The notes below the pieces were generated by a model. It worked only from the letters and a program-made list of their open reading frames with translations. It ran no database searches and was not told the origin of the DNA. From Clostridium_AD estertheticum_D (GTDB lineage: Bacteria > Bacillota > Clostridia > Clostridiales > Clostridiaceae): DNA of 64,000 nt. The stretch spans positions 1 through 64,000 of the forward strand of contig NZ_JAHLDM010000009.1 of the NCBI RefSeq assembly GCF_018861295.1, read 5' to 3'. Positions 8,419 to 16,760 of this stretch are shown here, one piece after another; position 1 is the first letter of the stretch; every line of letters begins with the position of its first letter. Made by a program: the position numbers and the translations under genes.

Positions 8419-8692
8419 AAATTAAAAACTGTGAAGAGGAAAAGTAAATATTATGCTGTTCTAAGAGAGAGAAACTCATCGGCTGTAAAGTTTCTTGAGC
8501 AAGCAATATTGAAAACCACCTCTGAGTTGATTACTGAACTTAAGTAGGTAATTCCGCTAGCCGGCGTTAATGGTGTTGCGTGATAGAAGTGTTTTTTTAT
8601 TATGCTTTTGTAATTTGGGTGGAATTGGGACAAAAGATGTCCCTAAATCGCGATAAAACTCGTCCCTTACTTTGGGACGGGTTTATTATTTT
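8419..8692 (+). promoter_or_regulatory. T-box riboswitch, Thr specifier, controlling thrS
   Basis: Stem I begins near GTGAAGAGG and closes with CCTCTGAG. Its specifier loop has the AGTA / GAA pair of a loop-E motif, and the triplet after GAA-A is ACC (8515-8517), a threonine codon, followed by A. The T-box core GGGTGGAA lies at 8617-8624. Its TGGA would pair with a tRNA end having U before CCA. The terminator is CGTCCC / GGGACG at 8661-8679 with a following T-rich run to 8692. Uncharged tRNA-Thr should favour the antiterminator and switch on thrS. Confidence 0.88.
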
Positions 8693-8709
8693 TTGAAGGA
8701 GGAATATTT

Positions 8710-10479
8710 ATGTTAAAAATTGTAATGAAAGATGGCACTGTAATAAATTCTAATGAAGAAGAAGGAAGAAGGGCACTTAGACACACCGCCTCTCATATAC
8801 TTGCTCAAGCAGTAAAGAGATTATATCCAAATGCTAAATTAGCTATTGGTCCTGCAATAGATAGTGGATTTTATTACGATTTTGATGTAGTAGAACCCTT
8901 TACGATGGATATACTCGAAAAAATAGAAGTAGAAATGAGAAAAATAGTTAAAGAAGACTTAAGATTAGAAAGATCAGTAGTTTCTAGAAAAGAAGCTTTG
9001 AAAATCATGGAAGATAAGGGGGAAATCTATAAAATAGAACTTATTAATGATTTGCCAGAAGGCGAAGAATTAGTTTTTTTTAAGCAAGGAGATTTTATAG
9101 AACTTTGCGCAGGACCTCATGTTTTATCAACTTCAAAAGTAAAAGCTTTTAAACTATTATCAGTTGCAGGGGCTTACTTTCGGGGCAATGAAAAAAACAA
9201 AATGCTTCAAAGAATATATGGAACGGCATTTGCGAAGAAAAGCGAACTTGATGAATATTTGAATATGCTTGAAGAGGCAAAGAAAAGGGATCATAGAAAA
9301 CTTGGGAAAGAGCTGAAGTTATTTGCTTTAATGGATGAGGGACCAGGTTTTCCATTCTTTTTACCCAATGGCGTAGTTTTAAAAAACAAGTTAATTGAGT
9401 ACTGGAGAGAAATTCATAAAAAGGCTGGTTATGTTGAGATAGAAACTCCTATGATATTAAACAAAGAACTCTGGGAAACATCAGGGCATTGGTCTCACTA
9501 TAAAGAAAATATGTATACTGTAAATATAGATAAAGAAGAATTTGCTATTAAACCAATGAACTGTCCAGGAGGAATGCTTGTATACAAATCAGAAACTCAC
9601 TCCTATAGGGATTTACCAATAAGAGCTGGAGAACTAGGCAAGGTGCATCGTCATGAGCTATCTGGAGCTTTGCACGGCCTTATGAGAGTTAGAGCATTTA
9701 CACAGGACGATGCTCATATATTCATGTTACCTGGCCAGATAAAAGATGAGATAAAAGGTGTTGTAAAACTTATAGATGAAGTGTATGGAAGGTTTGGTTT
9801 TAAATATAAAGTGGAACTTTCAACAAGACCAGAAAATTCTATGGGTAGTAATGAAGAGTGGCAATTAGCAGAAAGTTCACTTCAAGGAGCTCTCGAGGAA
9901 ATGAACATGGACTTTAAGATAAATGAAGGAGATGGAGCATTCTACGGTCCTAAAATTGATTTTCATATACAGGATAGTATAGGAAGAGAATGGCAATGTG
10001 GAACTATACAACTAGATTTACAGCTTCCACAAAGATTTGACTTGAAATATATCGGCAGTGATGGAGAAAAGCATAGACCTATTGTTATACACAGAGTAAT
10101 TTTTGGTAGTATAGAAAGATTTATTGGTATTTTAATAGAACATTTTGCAGGCAAGTTTCCAACATGGATATCACCTGTTCAGGTTAAAATACTACCTATA
10201 TCTGAGTTGTACAACAATTATGCAGAGGTCGTAAAAAACAAGTTAGAGAGGAGTAATATTAGAGTTAGTTTAGATTGCAGGGCAGAAAAAATAGGGTATA
10301 AAGTTAGGGAGGCTCGAATTGAAAGATTGCCTTATATCATAGTCATTGGTGAAAAAGAACAAAACTCAGAAAGTATTTCCCTCAGAAGTAGAAAAAATGG
10401 TGATGAGGGCAATTGTTCACTAGAAGCCTTTATTGCAAGGATAACACAGGAGATTGATGGTAAAATGTTAGATAATTAG
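8710..10479 (+). CDS. thrS: Threonyl-tRNA synthetase lacking the N-terminal TGS domain
   Basis: 589 residues against about 640 for standard ThrRS. After a dozen residues it enters the editing domain directly, so the TGS domain is absent. Editing residues are intact: HxxxH in RHTASH and CxxxH in CAGPH. The catalytic core has MNCPGG (zinc Cys), HRHELSGALHGLMRVRAF, and motif 3 in FGSIERFIGILIEH. The C-terminal anticodon domain begins near WISPVQVKILP. It charges tRNA-Thr. TGS-less ThrRS often exist as a second copy in Firmicutes; whether a full-length copy exists elsewhere is not visible. It starts at ATG 8710 after GAAGGAGGA and is controlled by the Thr T-box upstream. Confidence 0.93.
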   Translation: MLKIVMKDGTVINSNEEEGRRALRHTASHILAQAVKRLYPNAKLAIGPAIDSGFYYDFDVVEPFTMDILEKIEVEMRKIVKEDLRLERSVVSRKEALKIMEDKGEIYKIELINDLPEGEELVFFKQGDFIELCAGPHVLSTSKVKAFKLLSVAGAYFRGNEKNKMLQRIYGTAFAKKSELDEYLNMLEEAKKRDHRKLGKELKLFALMDEGPGFPFFLPNGVVLKNKLIEYWREIHKKAGYVEIETPMILNKELWETSGHWSHYKENMYTVNIDKEEFAIKPMNCPGGMLVYKSETHSYRDLPIRAGELGKVHRHELSGALHGLMRVRAFTQDDAHIFMLPGQIKDEIKGVVKLIDEVYGRFGFKYKVELSTRPENSMGSNEEWQLAESSLQGALEEMNMDFKINEGDGAFYGPKIDFHIQDSIGREWQCGTIQLDLQLPQRFDLKYIGSDGEKHRPIVIHRVIFGSIERFIGILIEHFAGKFPTWISPVQVKILPISELYNNYAEVVKNKLERSNIRVSLDCRAEKIGYKVREARIERLPYIIVIGEKEQNSESISLRSRKNGDEGNCSLEAFIARITQEIDGKMLDN

Positions 10480-10519
10480 TTGTATAATATGAGTTATAAA
10501 TAGGAGAAAAAGCATACAG

Positions 10520-10546
10520 CATAATTTTTGTTGAATTATGTTTTTT
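10520..10546 (+). terminator. Terminator after thrS
   Basis: CATAATT at 10520-10526 pairs with AATTATG at 10534-10540, followed by six T residues. Confidence 0.65.
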
Positions 10547-10560
10547 CTTCCATTTACCTA

Positions 10561-10589
10561 TTGATTTAATATACAATAAGTAATATAAT
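10561..10589 (+). promoter_or_regulatory. Sigma-A promoter of the aspS leader
   Basis: TTGATT at 10561-10566, a 17-base spacer and a perfect TATAAT at 10584-10589, just ahead of the T-box stem I. Confidence 0.8.
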
Positions 10590-10595
10590 GTAATA

Positions 10596-10977
10596 AATAT
10601 TCATAATTCTGTGAAGAGAAGAGTAAATGTTATCTGAGTATCTAAAGCGAGTGGGGAAGGGTGGAAGCTCCATGAGAAAAGTAATATTGAAAGACATCTC
10701 TGAGAAGTTTATCTGAAATTTAAAGTAAGATAAATCGGATTCCTCCGTTATAGGGAGTTGAGATGGCGTAGTTTAATAAACTTTGTCAAAGTAGGATGGT
10801 ACCGTGAAAAAAGTTTTCACTTCTATATATAAGAAGTTAAGGCTTTTATTTTTTTATTCAGAATAGGGCCCATTCTGAAGGGTTCATTACTATTTTGCAA
10901 ATTTTATTAAAGTAGGTTAATTAGGGTGGCACCACGAATTCCGTCCCTTGGGTTTATTACTCAAGGGACTTTTTAAT
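10596..10977 (+). promoter_or_regulatory. T-box riboswitch, Asp specifier, with two antiterminator modules in tandem
   Basis: Stem I (AGAGA / TCTCT base) has a loop-E type specifier loop whose triplet after GAA-A is GAC (10693-10695), an Asp codon. Stem II and a CCGTTATAGGGAG stem III-like element follow. A first T-box core, GGATGGTACCGTG, lies at 10794-10806. Behind it are a weak hairpin (ACTTCT / AGAAGT, 10819-10837) and a T tract. A separate 8-bp hairpin is at 10857-10879. A second, better core, AGGGTGGCACCACG, lies at 10923-10936. A strong terminator follows it, GTCCCTTG / CAAGGGAC with a T tract at 10943-10975. The second core (TGGC) fits a G discriminator as in tRNA-Asp; the first (TGGT) does not. 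Confidence 0.82.
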
Positions 10978-11002
10978 ATCAATTTTAAAGGAGAGCTGGT
11001 AT

Positions 11003-12292
11003 ATGAAAAGATTTATGATAAATGAAATAGGTAATTTAATAGGTGAAAAAATACAAATTAAAGGTTGGGTTTATCGAGTAAGGAAATTAAAAACTATAAC
11101 ATTCATTGTAATGAGGGATAGGACTGGTTTTGTACAATGCATCGCAGAGAATAAGGCTATTGATATGAGTACAATAAAGTTAGAATCCGTAATATCCATC
11201 GTTGGAGAAGTAAAAGAAGATAAAAACACATTAAATCCTTATGAGATAGTAATTGAAGAATTTGAAATAATTAATAGTGTAACAGAAGAATTACCAATAG
11301 AAATAAATAAAGCTACCTTAGATATTAATTTAGATACCATGTTAGATAATAGAGTTTTGAGCCTACGCCATGAAAAAATTAATTCAATATTTAAAATACA
11401 AAACCTGATTGCACAAGGGTTTAGAGAGTTCTTATCTAGGGAAGGTTTTACAGAGATTTTCACACCTAAAATTGTAGCTGAAGGTGCGGAGGGTGGGACT
11501 GAAGTATTTGAATTAAAATATTTTGAAAATAAAGCATACTTAGCTCAAAGTCCTCAGTTTTATAAACAGATGATGGTAGGTGCAGGATTTGAAAGAGTTT
11601 TTGAGGTTGCTCATGTATATAGGGCAGAAGAGCATAATACTAGCAGGCATCTTAATGAGTATATTAGCATGGACTGTGAGATGGGATTTATTGAGGATGA
11701 AAAAGATATTATGGATTTGGAAGAAAACTTAATAATATTTATAATAAACAAAATATCTCAAGAGGGGGAAAAATATTTAAAAATATTAAATGTAGATTTG
11801 CCTAAATTAAATACAAAAATTCCAAGAATAAAATTTAGTGAAGCATTAGAAATATTGAGCACTGAATATAATAAATCAGATTTAGATGGAGATTTAGATC
11901 CTGATGCAGAAAAATTGATTTGTAAATATTCAAAAGAGAAACTTGGGTGTGATTTTATTTTTTTAACTCATTATCCCAGAAAAAAAAGGCCAATGTATAC
12001 AATGCCTTTAGGTGAAACTGAAACCCATAGCTTTGACTTATTATTTAGAGGTGTAGAAATTACAACAGGTGGTCAAAGAATTCACGATTATAACATGTTA
12101 ATTGAAAATATTAAATATAAAGGATTAACGCCAGAGGTTTATCACAATTACACTTCTGCTTTCAAATACGGAATGCCACCACACGGAGGGCTTGCAATTG
12201 GACTTGAGAGAATCACAGCGCAATTACTAGGATTAGAAAATGTAAGAGAAGCATCTTTATTTCCAAGGGACAGAACAAGATTAGCACCATAA
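11003..12292 (+). CDS. aspS: Archaeal-type aspartyl-tRNA synthetase, likely non-discriminating
   Basis: 429 residues, the short archaeal/eukaryotic form without the large insertion of bacterial AspRS. An OB-fold anticodon domain covers residues 1 to about 100 (IKGWVYRVRKLKTITFIVMRD). The class II core holds the flipping region PKIVAEGAEGGTEVF and motif 2 FEVAHVYRAEEHNTSRHLNEY. Motif 3 is GLAIGLERI near the C-terminus. Such enzymes in clostridia often also load Asp onto tRNA-Asn for the GatCAB amidation route. Here no gatCAB genes follow, and the leader specifier is GAC (Asp) rather than AAC. An AsnRS was considered, but the T-box codon argues for AspRS. The start follows AAAGGAGAG. Confidence 0.88.
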   Translation: MKRFMINEIGNLIGEKIQIKGWVYRVRKLKTITFIVMRDRTGFVQCIAENKAIDMSTIKLESVISIVGEVKEDKNTLNPYEIVIEEFEIINSVTEELPIEINKATLDINLDTMLDNRVLSLRHEKINSIFKIQNLIAQGFREFLSREGFTEIFTPKIVAEGAEGGTEVFELKYFENKAYLAQSPQFYKQMMVGAGFERVFEVAHVYRAEEHNTSRHLNEYISMDCEMGFIEDEKDIMDLEENLIIFIINKISQEGEKYLKILNVDLPKLNTKIPRIKFSEALEILSTEYNKSDLDGDLDPDAEKLICKYSKEKLGCDFIFLTHYPRKKRPMYTMPLGETETHSFDLLFRGVEITTGGQRIHDYNMLIENIKYKGLTPEVYHNYTSAFKYGMPPHGGLAIGLERITAQLLGLENVREASLFPRDRTRLAP

Positions 12293-12305
12293 GTGTAAGG
12301 AGCGC

Positions 12306-12366
12306 ATAGCCAATACCCCTTAATATAACAGATTATATTAAGGGGTATTGGCTATTTATGTTTTTT
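12306..12366 (+). terminator. Strong terminator after aspS
   Basis: A perfect 22-bp stem (12306-12327 with 12334-12355) and a 6-base loop, followed by TTATGTTTTTT. Confidence 0.88.
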
Positions 12367-12592
12367 AAGTATTGTGAATTTAAAACTAATTGACTATAAA
12401 AATATATATTATTTCAATTATCTGCTAAATAACTTTACAAAATTGGTTTATTTCTGTATAATTCATAATCACAACATAATTACCTAATTTTATATTTTAG
12501 AACTAATTATTTCAATATAAGTGTAGTTCAAATTTATGAATGTGATTTTGATGTTTGTAATATAGTTTTTAAATTATAAGGAGATGACTAAA
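12367..12592. other. AT-rich upstream region of the EIIC-like gene
   Basis: About 225 bases with no open frame of interest. No promoter with clear spacing was recognised; AAGGAG at 12578-12583 is the ribosome binding site of the next gene. Confidence 0.4.
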
Positions 12593-13642
12593 GTGGAAAC
12601 TTCCCAAACCACTATAAAGGTGGTAGAAAATAAAGAATCAGTAAGAGAAATGGCTAATAAAGTAGCAGCAGGGATTGCAAATGCAGTACTTGTTATGCTT
12701 GGAATTGGACTTCTTTGTGAAACCATAGGGAAATTTATGCATTGGCAAGCATTTGTTGGAATAGGAACTATTGCAAAATCGATGCTTGCACCTGCCCTTG
12801 GAGCTGGAGTTGCATATCAGCTTAAGGGAAACACACTTGTTATATTTAGTGCTATGATTGCAGCTACAGTTGGAGCTAATGCAGTCCACTTTACTACTCT
12901 TGGACTTACTTTTGTATCTGGACAACCCATAAGTGCAGTAATAGCAGCCATTATAGCTGTATATGTAGGAAAAAAGGTAGCCGGAAAAACAAAACTTGAT
13001 ATGATGGCCATACCATTTTGTGCAGTTGTAGTTGGAGGTGTTGCGGGCCTTGGTCTTGCAGCTGTAGTAACACCAGCACTTAATTGGCTTAGTACTCAAA
13101 TTGCATATACAATAAACATATCTCCATTAATTGGATCAGTATTAGTATCTCTTAGTTGGAGTATTTTATTAATGACACCTGCATCTTCTGTAGCAATTGC
13201 AATTGCACTTAAACTTGATCCTGTATCAAGTGGAGCAGCACTTATAGGATGCACCATCCAGTTTGTAGGCTTTACAATAATGTCTTTTAAGGAAAATGAT
13301 TCTGGAGCTAATATAGCACAAGGACTAGTAACGCCAAAAATACAATTTCCTAATGTTATAAAAAATCCGAGGCTTTTAATACCTCCATTTATTGCCGCAA
13401 TTATATGTGCACCTATAGCAACGGTTTTATTTAAATTTACTACTACATATGAACTTGCAGGGCTTGGACTTAATTCATTAATTGCACCACTTAATATTTT
13501 AGCGACAAGAGGGATAAAAGGAATTTTAATTTATATATTTACTGGTATAATTTTGCCTTCAGCTATAATAATGCCTATTTATCTTGCAATGAAAAAATCA
13601 GGACTTATAAAGACTGGGGATATGCATATGACAATACAGTAA
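12593..13642 (+). CDS. PTS EIIC-like membrane protein (PTS_EIIC_2 family)
   Basis: 349 residues from GTG 12593, nine bases after AAGGAG. The ATG at 12584 abuts the ribosome binding site. The protein has about nine or ten helices, glycine- and alanine-rich, with stretches such as MLGIGLLCETIGKFMHW, TPASSVAIAIALKLDPVSSG and NVIKNPRLLIPPF. These resemble the PTS_EIIC_2 family found as stand-alone proteins in clostridia. No EIIA or EIIB gene lies nearby, so transport coupled to phosphorylation is unproven. The gene is flanked by unrelated genes and looks monocistronic. Confidence 0.8.
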   Translation: METSQTTIKVVENKESVREMANKVAAGIANAVLVMLGIGLLCETIGKFMHWQAFVGIGTIAKSMLAPALGAGVAYQLKGNTLVIFSAMIAATVGANAVHFTTLGLTFVSGQPISAVIAAIIAVYVGKKVAGKTKLDMMAIPFCAVVVGGVAGLGLAAVVTPALNWLSTQIAYTINISPLIGSVLVSLSWSILLMTPASSVAIAIALKLDPVSSGAALIGCTIQFVGFTIMSFKENDSGANIAQGLVTPKIQFPNVIKNPRLLIPPFIAAIICAPIATVLFKFTTTYELAGLGLNSLIAPLNILATRGIKGILIYIFTGIILPSAIIMPIYLAMKKSGLIKTGDMHMTIQ

Positions 13643-13800
13643 ACATTAATAAACCAGATAGGATGGTAATAGTCATTACAGTAGCAAGTATCTTTTTATT
13701 CATTAGTTTTATGCTTAATATTAATGATGCAATTGTAAAGGCTACTCCAACTACCTGGCTAATTAATTCTCCTCTATTTAGAAAAATGTCTTATTTTCTG
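13643..13800 (-). pseudogene. Membrane-protein fragment downstream of the MarR remnant
   Basis: On the minus strand one frame reads LNRGELISQVVGVAFTIASL and then another hydrophobic helix (KILATVMTITILSGLLMFT) before meeting the 3' end of the EIIC-like gene. It has no start and no stop of its own. A MarR gene followed by a membrane transporter is a common efflux operon, so this is probably the truncated second gene of that operon. The transporter family is not recognisable from this much. Confidence 0.4.
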
Positions 13801-13808
13801 TTTACACT

Positions 13809-14174
13809 TCATTCTTTAATTCTATTTTTAAACAAAGACATTAAGATTAAAAAAGATTCTGAAATCTTTGCTAATTCACCCGAATTAAGAACTTCTACTT
13901 TTTTGAGCATTGATTCATCCATGTGATTAAAGGAGCTTTGCGCCAAATCTATTCCTTTTAAAGATAATTCTATATGTGTTATTCTTTTATCAACTTTGTC
14001 CTTTACTTTTATTACATATACCATTTTTGTAAGACTATGCAGGCATCTGCTGGTATTAGGTATTGTGATAGATAATCGTTTGCTTAAGACAGAAGGTGTG
14101 ATATATTCATCAAGATAAATCTCATGCAGAGCGTTAAAAAGAAGCGGACTTAGCTCTGAAGTATTACTTTGTAG
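13809..14174 (-). pseudogene. MarR-family regulator, 5'-truncated
   Basis: The minus strand is open from a TAG just above 14174 to the stop at 13809. It encodes about 120 residues that match the clostridial MarR pattern: ALHEIYLDEYITPSVLSKRL, then SITIPNTSRCLHSLTK (recognition helix), then VDKRITHIELSLKGIDLAQ (wing and C-terminal helices). The first 25-30 residues are missing, and no ATG, GTG or TTG lies at the expected place. An internal ATG at 14024 would give only a C-terminal fragment. The break point coincides with the 3' end of motB, consistent with a deletion that fused the two. Confidence 0.7.
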
Positions 14175-14901
14175 CTACAGGATATTTACGGGCAACGAAA
14201 ATTTCTACTCTTCTGTTCTTAGCTCTGTTAGCCTCTGTAGAATTGTTATATTTAGGATTATATTCACCATATGCTTGAATCGAAACATTTTTAGGATTAA
14301 GTCCTCCTGAATTAACCATATATGTCATAACATTTATAGCGCGAATTGAACTTAAATCCCAATTTGAACGGAATTTCGAATTGTTTATAGGTTTATTATC
14401 TGTATATCCTGCAATTTTAATATCGTTATCCAAATTTTTAAGCATGGCTGAAATTTTTAAAAGCAAAGGAGTTACATTTTTTAATACTGATGCATCACCA
14501 GAAGCGAAAAGAGCAATGGCTTCTATTGAAATATCTAGTCCATCTTTATTTACAGCAACTTTAATATGACCTGAGTAACCATTTTTACTGATTTCTTTAT
14601 CAAGTGTACTTTTCAATGAATTCATAGTATTCTGCTCAAGGGAACTAGCTGATGAGGCAGGTGAGGCAGATGAGCTTGGGTCGATAGAAGCAATTGTGCC
14701 ACTATCTTTTTGCAAAATTCCACTACCGCCTGAAAAAATTATGTTAAATTGTGAACTTAATTTCTGAAGTTTTGCTTTATCAACCTGACTCATAGCAAAC
14801 ATTACAATGAAAAGTGCAACTAGAAGTGTGAGCATATCAGAGTATGGGAGAAGCCATGACTCATCAACATGCTCATCAAAGTGTTCCTTTTTCTTTCTCA
14901 T
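14164..14901 (-). CDS. motB: Flagellar motor stator protein MotB
   Basis: 245 residues. One N-terminal helix contains the proton-channel Asp in YSDMLTLLVALFIVMFAMSQ. A Ser-rich linker follows, and then an OmpA-like peptidoglycan-binding domain (IAGYTDNKPI, SSIRAINVMTYMV, NRRVEIFV). It anchors the MotA ring to the cell wall and forms the ion path. It starts inside the end of motA with a 26-base overlap, so the two are translationally coupled. The presence of charged Asp without Na+-type features does not by itself settle the ion. Confidence 0.95.
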   Translation of the reverse strand: MRKKKEHFDEHVDESWLLPYSDMLTLLVALFIVMFAMSQVDKAKLQKLSSQFNIIFSGGSGILQKDSGTIASIDPSSSASPASSASSLEQNTMNSLKSTLDKEISKNGYSGHIKVAVNKDGLDISIEAIALFASGDASVLKNVTPLLLKISAMLKNLDNDIKIAGYTDNKPINNSKFRSNWDLSSIRAINVMTYMVNSGGLNPKNVSIQAYGEYNPKYNNSTEANRAKNRRVEIFVARKYPVATK

Positions 14902-15691
14902 TACTATTCTCCTCTACGCTAATTTGTTGGAACTTTAATCGGTCCTTAGGCTCTAACATACATACTAATTTATTTTCAATATTTTTTGGATTTTCTCCTA
15001 ACTGGATACATAAAACTCCCTCAAGCACTATATTCATAGTATTCACTTCTTCACTAGACTTTCTTTTTAATCTAGATGCAAAAGGATGGAATATTACATA
15101 TCCAAAGAAAATACCATAAAGGGTAGCAACAAAGGCCGATGCGATACTTTCACCAAGTTTTTGAGTATCAGCTAAATTGCCTAGTGCACCAATTAGGCCT
15201 ATAACCGCCCCTAAAACTCCTAATGTAGGAGAAGATGCTCCTGCCGTTGTAAGAATTGAGGCCCCCAAACGGTGTCTTTCTTCTAGACCGTCAATTTCAA
15301 TTTCTAAAATCTCACGTACGGTTTCTGGATCTACACCATCTACTACCATTTCCAAGCCTTTTTTCATGAATTTATCATTAATATCTTTAATCGTTTCTTC
15401 AAGTGATAATAATCCGTTTTTTCTTGTTACTTGTGACATTTGAACAATTTTTTCTATTGTTTCAGCAGAGTTGTCTCTTTTTTTTTCTTTAAAAAGAACA
15501 CCTAAAAGACTTGGGATTTTAAGAAACTCTTTCTTAGGAAAAGAATTCATTACGGCGGCAGTAGTACCAACAAGAATTATAATTGCTGCTTCTGGATTTA
15601 GTAATACTGAAATGCTTGAACCCTTTAGAGTCATTCCGGTAACAATTGCACCGAGACCTGTAATAATACCTATAATTAAAAAAATATCCAT
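14876..15691 (-). CDS. motA: Flagellar motor stator protein MotA
   Basis: 271 residues when started at ATG 15691, directly preceded by GGGGGTATACA. An upstream ATG at 15745 adds 18 unlikely residues. Four helices and a large cytoplasmic loop after the second helix follow the MotA pattern. Conserved parts include LLNPEAAIIILVGTTAAVM and the channel helices TTAGASSPTLGVLGAVIGLIGALGNL and GESIASAFVATLYGIFFGYVIFHP. It torques the flagellar rotor through FliG. It is co-transcribed with motB. No other flagellar genes are in the window. Confidence 0.95.
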   Translation of the reverse strand: MDIFLIIGIITGLGAIVTGMTLKGSSISVLLNPEAAIIILVGTTAAVMNSFPKKEFLKIPSLLGVLFKEKKRDNSAETIEKIVQMSQVTRKNGLLSLEETIKDINDKFMKKGLEMVVDGVDPETVREILEIEIDGLEERHRLGASILTTAGASSPTLGVLGAVIGLIGALGNLADTQKLGESIASAFVATLYGIFFGYVIFHPFASRLKRKSSEEVNTMNIVLEGVLCIQLGENPKNIENKLVCMLEPKDRLKFQQISVEENSNEKEKGTL

Positions 15692-16101
15692 TGTATACCC
15701 CCAAAAAAATGTTTTATAAATACTAAAAAGGTGGTTCTTAAACATAAATTCACATATATTATCTAATATCTTGTTTAAGATAAAATATAAATTGATTTTT
15801 AATAATAACCACTATAGTAATATAATAACATAATAGTTATCATTTTATAATTATATTTATTTAATTATACAGTGAATTTTGTATAAATACTTCAAATTAA
15901 GGGCATATGTTTTAAAAATAGGGTATATATACACTAAATATAGAATGTCATAATTAACAAGTAAACGATATATAGCAAATTTACGGTAATAATAGTATAA
16001 TTTAGTAAAGGTAAAATGATATATTAAAAAACATAAAAAGGAATTTTAATATATGAGGGTACAAGCTCTTTATTTTTTACTAAAGATGGGAGATTGAAAA
16101 C
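15692..16101. other. Divergent region between motA and the PAP2 phosphatase
   Basis: About 400 AT-rich bases. It contains TATAAT-like boxes (for example near 15995) without a convincing -35. It also holds a possible 14-residue leader peptide at 16053-16097 on the plus strand (start MRVQALYFLL), preceded by AAAAGGAA, which stops four bases before the phosphatase start. No sigma-D motility promoter was recognised for motA. Confidence 0.4.
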
Positions 16102-16650
16102 ATGAATTTGACTTTATTTAGACTAATAAACAATTTAGCAGATAAAAACGCATTTTTAGATACTGTTATGATTGTATCTTCAAAGTATGTTATCTATTTA
16201 TATGCACTATTATTAGGAGTATATCTAATAATAGGTTATGCGGGTAAAAATAAAAAAGCAAAGGAGATTGTGACTCCAATTATAGTATTGATTACAATAA
16301 ACTTTATATTAACATTTATAATCGGGATTATGTGGCATGAACAAAGACCATTTAGTGAGCATACAGTAAACCTATTATATACGCATAAAAATAATGCTTC
16401 ATTTCCAAGTACTCACGCAATAGGGGTAATGACTATAGCATTAGGAGTTAATAATAAAACAAAAAAACTAGGAAAACTTTTAATTATCCTAGCAATTATT
16501 GTTGGTATATCAAGAGTTTATGTAGGCCAACATTATCCGTTCGATGTTTTAGGAGGATTTTTGTTAGCTATAATTAGTAATTATATATATATAAAAGGCT
16601 TTAGTAAAAGAAGTATTTACAATAACAAAAATAGAAAATACTTAGGATGA
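16102..16650 (+). CDS. PAP2-family undecaprenyl-diphosphatase, BcrC-like
   Basis: 182 residues with five or six helices. All three phosphatase motifs are visible: HEQRPF (C1), FPSTHA (C2) and SRVYVGQHYPFDVLGG (C3 with its His). The protein is expected to dephosphorylate undecaprenyl pyrophosphate on the outer face of the membrane, recycling the wall-lipid carrier and lowering bacitracin sensitivity. It ends close to a convergent BcrA/BcrB-like ABC pair, which supports a role in antibiotic resistance. A general PAP2 lipid phosphatase role is the alternative. Confidence 0.88.
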   Translation: MNLTLFRLINNLADKNAFLDTVMIVSSKYVIYLYALLLGVYLIIGYAGKNKKAKEIVTPIIVLITINFILTFIIGIMWHEQRPFSEHTVNLLYTHKNNASFPSTHAIGVMTIALGVNNKTKKLGKLLIILAIIVGISRVYVGQHYPFDVLGGFLLAIISNYIYIKGFSKRSIYNNKNRKYLG

Positions 16651-16659
16651 GAATGAAAA

Positions 16660-16700
16660 GTTAAACTATGAACATGGGATTTCTATGTTTATAGTTTAAC
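16660..16700. terminator. Inverted repeat between convergent genes
   Basis: A 15-bp stem (GTTAAACTATGAACA against TGTTTATAGTTTAAC, one G-T pair) with an 11-base loop. It lies between the phosphatase and the convergent permease gene. The flanking T tracts are weak. Confidence 0.5.
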
Positions 16701-16760
16701 TAAAAAGTATAATAATATCACCAATGTAGTATGAAGCAATTCCTAATGAATCTGAAGCTA

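Noticed and set aside
11003..12292. Possible asparaginyl-tRNA synthetase
   Set aside because: The short core and a GAC specifier in the leader favour archaeal-type AspRS; not excluded without alignment.
12638..13099. 153-residue minus-strand frame rich in Cys and Ser
   Set aside because: It is a shadow of the EIIC-like gene; the composition is an artefact of reading the opposite strand.
13663..13926. 87-residue plus-strand open frame after the EIIC-like gene
   Set aside because: It lies antisense to clear MarR coding similarity, has no usable ribosome binding site and resembles nothing.
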